Source: Cheiracanthium punctorium (Eukaryota > Arthropoda > Arachnida > Araneae > Cheiracanthiidae). Taken from it: a stretch of 64,000 bases of DNA. The stretch is from positions 1 to 64,000 of the forward strand of contig JAWZYV010010374.1 of assembly GCA_038373885.1 (NCBI GenBank), written 5' to 3'. The notes beneath the pieces are model-generated. The model was not told where the DNA came from, did not search any database, and saw nothing but the letters and a program-made list of their open reading frames with translations. Of the stretch, positions 56,422 through 64,000 are shown piece by piece. The position numbers were made by a program, and so were the translations under genes. Each line of letters starts with the position of its first letter. The stretch's first letter is position 1.

Positions 56422-59072
56422 TTAATATGGTGTCAACTTTGTATAAAATTTTTTTGGGACGATTGCTATCAATAAAGGAATAGAGATCCGCCTTTCTCAT
56501 ATTGCTATCGCATGGAATTCCTTTATTTCTTAGCCAATCCAGCATTACTTTTTTTGTAGAGTATTTAGTTGGTGTTGGATTTTCGACCTTTGAGTGGTAT
56601 GGAGCATTATCCATACAAACCACACTATTTGGGGGCAAATTAGGTAGCAATTTTTCTTTGAGCCATTTTTCAAAATTGTCGAAATTCATCTGGCCGTGAT
56701 AGTCACCACTCTGAGAAGATGCCTTATAAATAAGTTCGAAAGTTCGGCCCCTGGAATAAAGCCGTCAGATGACCCAGCATGTAACACAATCAGCCTGTTT
56801 TTTGAACTGTTGTTAATTACTGCTCCTGAAATTTTGTCATCTTGCCAGCATTTTTTAAAAGTGAGATTACTGTCAATCCACGTTTCATCAATGTACACAA
56901 TCTGTCGTCCACTTTCTCACAGTTTTTTCATTTCCCGCAAGAAATTGTTTCTCCAAAACACGATGTCAGGCCTTTCAATTAATATAGTCCTATTATTTGT
57001 GCATTTCTTCCATCGAAAATTCATGTCTTGCAAAATTTTGCATAGTGCGTCTTTTTCACGGAAAGTTTATTTTTTCTTTCAGAACAGGCAATAATTTTCG
57101 AAGTGATGGCACTTTCTTCTGCTTCAGATAAAAATCTTGAATTGTTTGTCGTATGACACATTTATCAAAATCATCAATTTTGCAGACTTGATTACTTTGA
57201 TTTTTTTCTACTGCGGTTCTTTCCTGTTGTATTCAAAACATCAGGATTGCTCAAAACTTCTCTTCGAATTCTTTTGATCGTAAAATCCGATACTCATGCT
57301 TGAGCAGCTCTCTTTATACTTTGTGAAAGAGGCACTGTCAAAGATTCTGTTGCAGCTTCTTGATAGCAAAATTCTGCAACATTATGCACAATTTTACGTG
57401 CCTGAGATCTTAAAGTTTCACCTTTCTTAAACTGAAAAGGCATTTTCGAAAGTTTCCAGCCAAACAATTAGACTGACTGAAATAATCAACTAAAATATTT
57501 AAATAATAAGAAATAAAAATTTATAAAAACTAAAAGAATTAAACTAATAAGAACAAATTTTAAAACTCAACAAAAGAAAACAACAAAAAATATTAAAAAT
57601 AAGTATAAAGCTATCGAGGAAAGGAACGTGCAACTGCGAAAAAAAAAAAAAAAAAAAAAAAAAAAACAGAAGACGAATGACAAGTTCCGGTCATCTTGTT
57701 GGTCATTTTAACCAGGGGCGATTTTCTGCACCTGTTCATGAGCCATCTAGCTAAAGATAACGCTTTCCCTCTATTATGTAGGAAGTTGCATGGTGTTTTT
57801 TTTTTTCTATTTGTTCGCCAACATGATCCCCGAAAAAAATGCAACCTCTAAAGTTCTCCCCTCTAGAAAATGTACCAATCCCATTTCCATGGTGACCATC
57901 AGCTGAGAGGAAAGGACGCCGAGGGAGTTCTTTAAACAGACACAGTAGATCATTTTTAATTGTCAATCTGATGTGCAGCTCCCTTCTGGATCACATGATA
58001 CTCAACTGATGCACAGATACAGACATTTTACGAATCCGAAACCGGAATACAGATCATACGAGAACATAGAAATATGAATCCGAGACTCAAGTGATTTAGG
58101 CACTATCACTATACGAATCCGAAAAAGCGCATGTATTCGGACTCGTTCTAAGATGCGGATCATACAAGAAACCGGATATGCGAATCAATTTCGCATGTGA
58201 ATTGCTACCTGAATAAAGTCATAATTAAAATGAATGGTAAAAGATGATTTAGTCTTCTACTGCGCCGTTGTGCTTTTTAAAGTGATGGGATATTTGAGAG
58301 ATGCTAGCTAAGCTCCCCCGCAAGACGATTTTTTTTTTTTTTTTAATAGATAGTGCTCATTTTTAAGCCTTTTATCCATTTTTTAAAATTTCAAACGATA
58401 CATTGATTGAAATAAAATAAGTTGACTAGGTGGCCAGTTTATTTTGATCAGTCATCCTTACGCTTAAAATTGAACACTATCTTTATAAAACGAGGAAACT
58501 TTCTGCTACATATTGTCTTTTAGTGTTCAACTAAATGTTATGTTTGGATTTATGAAACTGAACTACAATTTTATTACTATTAAGCATTTTTGTGGTTTTC
58601 TATTATTTATTTCCCTATATGAAGCATTCACCTGTTGGTGCACGATACATAATGGTGATTTACATGAAAGATTATGGTAGGTATATAATTAGTTCTGGAA
58701 ATTTGATAAAGATAGTCAGGGAAATCAGGGAAAAATCAGGGAACTTTTTTTCTCAATTTCTGTAGCCACCTTGTATAAAGGGTAGGAAAGGAGGGACCAG
58801 ATAAAAATTAAATTTCTTATTTTAATATGTATACAACCCCCAGTAAAAAAAAATGCCATTTCTGAAAGCTACTCTTAATTTGAACTTTCTTAACTGGAAG
58901 TATGTTTCGATCACTTACGGTTTAAAAAATAATCGCCTTAACATCTCTTTTGAATCACCCGGTATACTCATACATTATATTGGAACATCAATTGAAACTA
59001 TTTACACTTTAAACACACTTTAACTTGCAAAAATTATATACATATATATATATAAACAATAATGACACTTAT

Positions 59073-59506
59073 TTAGTTAAAATCAAGCACGGAGAGACCT
59101 TAGTAAAAGCCAATTAAAATCTCCGTAAAAGTTTAAAAACAAGACAGAATTAAAGAGCACATAAACGATATAAAATATAATAGACAAAGTACTGCCCTCT
59201 ACCGCCTAGCCTTAAAAGAAAATATAGATATAGATTTCATAAATGTTAAGAAAATAGCTAATTACAATAACCACAGTTATAGTTTGAAACGGGAAGCGTT
59301 GGAAATAATGACACAAGAGGGAGCCGTCAAACGACATGACGCATGGGCAGATGGAGGAGACGTAGCTGGAGTTGATGAGGCGGGGAGCGAGCCGAGCGGG
59401 CTCAGTTCCGAAGATGGCAGTGACTTTGCTGCTGAAAGCACTAAAATGGTTCGTCATTTTTAAACTTTTAAGGAGATTTTAATTGGCTTTTATTGATTTT
59501 AACTAT
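59073..59506 (+). mobile_element. 5'-truncated Penelope-like element, 17-bp target duplication
   Basis: ACAATAATGACACTTAT stands at 59056-59072 and again at 59507-59523. Between them the element ends are inverted: AAAAGCCAATTAAAATCTCC on the left, its complement on the right. The plus strand between encodes the end of a nuclease (see 59140). The same end pattern occurs in the foldback at 6973-7365. Confidence 0.75.
59140..59460 (+). pseudogene. Penelope GIY-YIG nuclease, C-terminal remnant
   Basis: The plus-strand frame reads RIKEHINDIKYNRQSTALYR, then LALKENIDIDFINVKKIANY, then SYSLKREALEIM. This is the arrangement of the C-terminal half of the GIY-YIG endonuclease of Penelope-like elements (RxxEHxxD, then TALxxLA, then REALEI). 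The GIY and YIG motifs and the RT are missing, so it is a 5'-truncated copy. The frame ends at TAA shortly before the inverted terminal arm. Confidence 0.6.
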
Positions 59507-59564
59507 ACAATAATGACACTTATAATAATTTTACATTATAATATGTTTCAATTCTTTGGTTTTA

Positions 59565-61228
59565 AAAGTCCATTAATTTTTTGATCTGACAAAACCATGT
59601 AGTCGGGGACGCAAGTTGTACTGGTGATTGTTTGCCTGTCTTGTGCTTGAAGGTACCACAGGTTGTTTTGGGGTCTGAACAACAAGGAAGAGCACTCCCT
59701 CGTAGGCTGCTGTACTGTCCTGGGCTGCTTCTTGGGCATTCGGTTGCTATTTACAAAAACCTGAATGTTTTTGTATAAGGGAAAAGATTGCTATGCAGAT
59801 CTGGCGAATTTAAAATTTCACTGTTTGCATTAGGAGCACTAGGTTCTTCCTCTATGAAGTCCTCATCCAGAGATGGGAAAAAGATATCCCCAGGAATCTT
59901 CGTTAACCTGTCAACATGGACTACTTGTATATCTTTAGGATTGTATATGTTGATGATTTCAAAATTGACATTATTGGTTTATTTTTGACTCTCTAACCCC
60001 TTTATTAAATTTAGAAAACTTTTCCCTTGCCCAACTTTAGTTGAAGGAGTGTATAGCATCACCAGATCTCCTATAACAATATCCTTCTCCTTATACATTT
60101 TCTTCCTATAACTTTCCTGTTTTTCTGGAGCTTCAACTAAATTAGCTTTTATTATTTTAAAACAATTTTGTAGACGAATTTCTAAATCTTCACGGAGTTC
60201 CCTCTGGTCAGAATATGACCTCAATTTTGGGCAATTTATAAGATCTATAGGTAACACTAAATCTCTTCCATAAATTAAATGTGCTTGTGTATCTTTTAAA
60301 GTAGAATCTACTGCTATTCTGCGAGCTAAAAAGTGCAAAATTTAGGTGTCCATCCCACTTATGGTAACTGTCTACTAAGTGTTTAATGGCATTAATTATT
60401 GTGGCATTGACTCACTCCACTACACCATCTGTTGCTGGATGATAACTCGTAGTTGAATGTTTTTTAATATTAAGATTACTATAAAGTTTTCGTGTGCTAT
60501 CAGAAATAAAAGAACTACCCCTGTCAGTTATCAAATCCTCAGGAATCCCATGTGTACATATGAACTTTTCCTAAACAAAAGCAATCATTTCAGTTTGTAA
60601 ATCCCTCTCAGGGTATGCTTCCATTCACCTGGTAAAATAATCACAGATTACAATTATCCCTTAAATGCATGAATTTTGATGACGTTCACTCGATAGCCAC
60701 GAGTGTTAGCTAAATTTCCTATATCAGTTTTGTGAATAACTAATTAATTTTCCAAACACATGCAGTTTAAAAGAAATATGTGGAATTTTTATTATTCACG
60801 GTATGAATCCTTTATCATTAAAACCTATATTTTATATGTGAAATTGGCATAAGAAATTTGGCTTCTTCTCTTGTCCGACAGTGAAAAGGACGATGCAAAT
60901 GTGCATCAACATGCATTCAAGGGTTAAATGTTGATTGTCTGACTCAGTAATAGAAAGTGGCCCTACTGCATCCATTTCAAAAGGCCTACTAGTTACCGGA
61001 ATTCTTTGTAGCGGCGCTTTATGTTTAGCGTTATACTCTCCTCTCTCAAGACAAGACTGGCAAGACTTGACATAATTAATGATATGGTGCGTCATGTTCC
61101 ACCAAAAATAATTTCTCTTAATTCGTGTTAATGAACTTTTAATACCTGGATGTGCTGTAGTCATTGAGTCATGTCTACAGACAAGACTTTCCTAATTAGG
61201 GTTTTAGGAATCACTAGTCTGTCTGTGA
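59565..61228 (-). pseudogene. Gypsy integrase fragment, cut by a MITE
   Basis: Reading the minus strand, there is LVIPKTLIRKVL, an HHCC finger (HDSMTTAH..CQSC), EMDAVGPL (first Asp), then after a 266-bp insertion CDYFTRWMEAYPE, LITDRGSSF (second Asp), YHPATDGVVE (Glu), then the C-terminal part LIYGRDLVLPIDL and VGDLVMLYTP and a Pro-rich tail. Stops occur near 60577 and 60417 and frameshifts at several places. No LTR was recognised, and RT and RNase H are absent. It is a different Gypsy family from 19496-25676. Confidence 0.75.
60658..60923. mobile_element. MITE inserted in the Gypsy integrase fragment
   Basis: The left end CCCTTAAATGCATGAATTTT and the right end ATGCATTCAAGGG are inverted repeats. 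Integrase homology stops at one side and resumes at the other. I cannot fix the target duplication. Confidence 0.55.
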
Positions 61229-61987
61229 TATGGGTCATTCCACGTCAGTTCAACCAAGCCATGACACCCATGATCACGGATTTTGATAAAATTTGGTTGG
61301 AATGTTCCTTATGTGGTAGTAAGAAACCCCATGAATTTTTTTGCCCATGGTGCTAATGGTTTTCGTTTTATGGCTTGTCAAACTTTTGAAGATTTCAATA
61401 TTTGGATCATTTTTGATCAAGATTTTAAGGCAACACTTCTAATCAAAAAATCTTCTCATTTGTTCACCAATTGTTTTATCTTCTTGAAATTTTGTACCCT
61501 TGTTGATTAAAGTACAAGGATTTTAGAAATAAATGTCTAAACTTGATAAATATTTTTTTGTATTTTTAAAAAATGCTAGAAATTGATTTTTGAGAAAATT
61601 TTAGTGAGTTCACTTAAAAGTGAAAACTCACTAAAAGGGAAAGCTATAATCAAAAAACATTTTGTTCAGGAAGAAGCTTATATATATGCATTATCTTAGA
61701 ATGAAAAAAAATTAATGGTTCCGTCATTCCTTCAGGTTAAAAAATTAGCATTTTTATCATTTTTGTTATGAAATTCTGTGTACTTTACAAGTCAAATCAA
61801 CAAATAAAATCCAATGTTGGCAACAATGTTCTTGGATTTTCATAAAATTTGTCATGAATGTTCCTTTTGCAGTAGTTACAAGCCCTGCAATTCCTTTTTG
61901 TCCTGGTGTCAATGGTTTTGATTTTATGGGCAGCCAAATTTTGATAGTTTTCACTACTCCACTATTTTTGAGTCACATATTCATACG
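61229..61987. repeat. Diverged repeat with two related blocks
   Basis: Blocks at about 61285-61385 and 61845-61945 resemble each other (GGAATGTTCCTTATGTGGTAG against TGAATGTTCCTTTTGCAGTAG-type words, then AATGGTTTT), about 560 bp apart. A diverged tandem repeat is likely. No gene. Confidence 0.4.
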
Positions 61988-62893
61988 TGTGTCAAGCTGG
62001 CCGGACCACATTCCGCAAAATGAAAAAAAAACATAACAAAATATTAGTGCTATATTAGTGCTAATTAGTGCTCGAACCTCGGAATTAGTGCTACTTATTT
62101 ACGTGAGTAATTCACAATTCAATGTGGTCCGGCTATCTTGACGTCAAGCTGGCCGGCCACATACAGAAAAAATTATTTTTTACCAAATTTCGATACATAC
62201 AGAATTAGTGCTACATTAGTGCTGACTGAATACCAAATTACAGAATTTTTGATTCGTATTTAAAAAAGTTATTAAATAAATGATGTGGTCCGGCTATCTT
62301 GACATCAAGCTAGCCGGCCACATCTAGAAAAAATTATTTTTTACCAAATTTCGATACATACAGAATTAGTGCTACATTAGTGCTGGTTGAATGCCAAATT
62401 ACAGAATTAGTGCTCCGTATTTAAGAAAGTTATTAAATAATCAATGTGGTCCGGCTATCTTGACGTCAAGCTGGCCGGCCACATACAGAAAAAATTATTT
62501 TTTACCAAATTTCGATACATACAGAATTAGTGCTACATTAGTGCTGGCTGAATACCAAATTACAGAATTTTTGATTCGTATTTTAAAAAGTTATTAAATA
62601 AATGATGTGGTCCGGCTATCTTGATGTCAAGCTGGCCGGCCACATCAAGAAAAAAATATTTTTTACCAAATTTCGATACATACAGAATTAGTGCTACATT
62701 AGTGCTGGTTGAATGCCAAATTACACAATTAGTGCTCCGTATTTAAGAAAGTTAATAAATAATCAATGTGGTCCGGCTATCTTGACGTCAAGCTGGCCGG
62801 CCACATTCAGAAAAAATATTTTTTACCAAATTTCGATACATACAGAATTAGTGCTATATTAGTGCTGGCTGAATACCAAATTAAAGAATTTTT
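61988..62893 (+). repeat. 161-bp satellite with 322-bp dimeric order
   Basis: The word ATGTGGTCCGGCTATCTTGA (or a variant with one change) starts at 62122, 62283, 62444, 62605 and 62766, exactly 161 bp apart. Each unit begins with an imperfect 39-bp palindrome centred on GACGTC and contains ATTAGTGCTACATTAGTGCT. Units 1, 3 and 5 share GAATACCAAATTA with TTTTTGATTCG; units 2 and 4 share GAATGCCAAATTA with TTAGTGCTCCG. The left edge is a scrambled partial unit. Short frames here are by-products. Confidence 0.95.
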
Positions 62894-63445
62894 TATCGAG
62901 CTTGGACAAGGGACCAAAATTCAGAAAGGCCTTGATCATGTGCATACATACTACATTGTGCTACTGAAAGAGAATTTCTCTTTAGAAGACCATTGGTCTT
63001 ACTAGTTTATTTTATAATAAAACTAAAGTATGCACACAATATTCTATGTGCTCAGACGTTCATCCTTGGAAGAAAAATATGCAGCCGTTTTGTAAATATG
63101 AGCGCTAATCCATATCCATGGAGAGCAAGGGAAGGGGGAGTCACAACGAGCCTGATTAAGGTAAAGGTGGAAGGGGTAGTTGCCCCAAACCCATAATAAA
63201 AGAAAACTCAAAATCAAAAAATAGTTTATAGAAAAATGTGTGAATTGTGTGTGCGTAATTTATTACTTTCGTATTCGACCCCCCCTTTCAAAAAGCCTTC
63301 CTCGTCTTGAAAAGCAGTCTAAGGAGCACCTATGTTTGTAAATAATTAATTTATGGAATCCAAATCTACCGTAACTGCTACATGATCATAAAAATTATAG
63401 AGAAGGAAAGGGGGGGGGGTCACGAGGGAAGGGATCATACCTAAA
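62894..63445. other. Unannotated intron
   Basis: No gene or clear repeat is recognisable apart from G and C runs. Confidence 0.5.
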
Positions 63446-63704
63446 CAGGGCCGGATTACCCATTGAGTATGCTTCTGCGTATGGGCTATGGGCTCCTAGG
63501 CGGCCTGCGTCAGAGTCTTATTATCGTTTGGGCAAATCGGGACTTTGCCCAGGGCCCCCGGCTCGAAAGGGCCCCCAATTTCAATTATTGTTCTGAAATG
63601 CATTTTTTATATCAAAATTTTATGAAAAATAAAACAAATTTCAAAGATGGGGGCCCCCAAATACATCAATGCCCGGGGCCCCCATTGGTCATAATCAGGC
63701 TCTG
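63446..63704. mobile_element. Short MITE with CAGGGCCGGATTA ends
   Basis: The left end CAGGGCCGGATTACCCATTG and the right end CATTGGTCATAATCAGGCT followed by CTG are imperfect inverted repeats. The interior is G/C-rich. I see no clear target duplication. Confidence 0.5.
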
Positions 63705-64000
63705 GCCTGCGTTGCAATTTAGAAGAATAAAATTATAATCAAACGTCATTAAAGCTATTTTAGTGTTAATATTTTTACAGCATTTGTAACTCCGAGAGAA
63801 TAATTCTGATTAATTAGCTACTTTGTACACAATAAAAAATTTCCAGCATTGTTAGCCACCACACTTCTTAATTGAAATTTCAATGAATATGTGCAGGAAA
63901 GTTTGAAGCTGACTAATTAGCTTGAAGTTTTATGTGCACATTTCAGTGATGTGCTGCATTAGACAGATCATTGTGATATATTTTGAAATTAAATAAAGTA

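Larger units (their letters stand above)
53975..57443 (-). pseudogene. IS630/Tc1/mariner-type transposase (DD82E), split by piggyBac
   Basis: The start MPFQFKKGETLRSQ is at 57443. The N-terminal HTH region (IDDFDKCVIRQTIQDFYL, VPSLRKLLPVLKEKI, FRWKKC) contains stops and frameshifts. The catalytic region then shows IVYIDETWID (first Asp), VVCMDNAPYH (second Asp) and, past the piggyBac insertion, LPPYHCDLNAIE (Glu). Counting across the insertion point, 82 residues separate the second Asp and the Glu. The acidic C-terminus ends at 53975. The insertion sits at a TTAA, and the frame resumes on the other side with no residue lost. A stop (TAA) lies shortly after the catalytic Glu. This protein family is common in insects and spiders. 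Confidence 0.85.
52557..57945 (-). mobile_element. DD82E-type Tc1/mariner relative, third layer of the nest
   Basis: The left end reads CTGTCTGTCTGCGG then AAAGAACTCCCTCG; the right end is GAGGGAGTTCTTTAAACAGA then CACAG, an inverted repeat of about 28 bp. TA duplicates at 52555-52556 and 57946-57947; copy 1 of the host element shows the empty site with a single TA. Less the piggyBac insertion it is about 3.3 kb. The transposase is on the minus strand. Confidence 0.85.
52423..58773. mobile_element. CAGGGTG element, copy 2, second layer of the nest
   Basis: It matches copy 1 (48365-49336) at both ends and inside: 52423-52556 corresponds to its left part and 57946-58773 to the rest. TATAA duplicates at 52418-52422 and 58774-58778. 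It is interrupted at TA by the element 52557-57945. Confidence 0.9.
51555..58962. mobile_element. Foldback MITE, outermost layer of a four-level nest
   Basis: The left arm begins CCTGCTGATTC (51555) and the right arm ends GAATCACCCGG (58962), with TA outside both. The arms match for about 260 bp, including GATGTTAAGGCGATT near the tips. The right arm is interrupted at TATAA by the CAGGGTG element (52423-58773). The left arm preserves the uninterrupted sequence at the corresponding position (around 51735-51755). Without the insertion it is about 1.06 kb. Confidence 0.85.

Noticed and set aside
62391..63005. Frames of 68-79 codons in the satellite
   Set aside because: They repeat with the 161-bp unit (161 is not a multiple of three) and have no conserved coding sense.

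Overview
This is a eukaryotic, AT-rich window that is mostly intron and transposon. The one host gene I can support is the N-terminal part of the 26S proteasome ATPase Rpt6 (PSMC5), on the + strand. It is seen as three short exons: 540-611, 33191-33260 and 40404-40501. Splice sites and reading phase fit throughout, and the three exons encode 80 consecutive residues of the N-terminal coiled coil and the start of the OB region. Intron 1 is about 32.6 kb, intron 2 about 7.1 kb, and intron 3 runs off the right edge (more than 23 kb). The AAA+ part must lie beyond base 64000. The large introns and the mix of mobile elements suggest an arthropod with a big genome, most likely a chelicerate such as a spider. 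That is an inference from element content, not proven by a species marker.

Intron 1 (612-33190) holds, in order: a 76-bp minisatellite split by a 5-kb DNA transposon with 8-bp target duplications and a THAP-like exon (4032-8995); a Tigger-like MITE (9178-9621); a Tigger/pogo transposon (9911-18192) carrying a full Ty1/Copia element inside it (11960-17850); and a hairpin-ended repeat (18862-26564) into which a hAT-type MITE and a nearly intact Ty3/Gypsy element (19496-25676) have inserted. A second copy of that repeat at 5212-6472 keeps both insertion sites empty. From 26.5 to 33.2 kb I see mainly unannotatable AT-rich intron.

Intron 2 holds a long inverted repeat next to the exon 2 donor, a pogo-type element (37027-37833) and a broken Penelope-group reverse transcriptase on the - strand (38900-40268).

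Intron 3 holds an inverted repeat, a decayed Penelope relic, a deletion derivative of mariner, a second Tigger/pogo element (43345-45611), a hAT element (46068-47740), an inverted-repeat element that carries tRNA-like Pol III promoter boxes in both arms (49504-50743), and a four-level nest (51555-58962). The nest runs: foldback MITE, then a CAGGGTG element, then a DD82E-type Tc1/mariner relative, then piggyBac. Further right are a Penelope 3'-end remnant with 17-bp target duplications, a Gypsy integrase fragment cut by a MITE, and a 161-bp satellite arranged as a 322-bp dimer.

No bacterial features, CRISPR arrays, rRNA or intact tRNA genes were seen. Nearly every transposon gene is broken by stops, frameshifts or nested insertions. 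The clear exception is the 1180-codon Gypsy pol frame. The most informative material is the nesting order, the preserved empty sites, and several odd structures: an inverted duplication in a Copia zinc knuckle, a long palindrome shared by a Gypsy LTR and an unrelated repeat, foldback Penelope ends, and Pol III boxes inside an inverted-repeat element.
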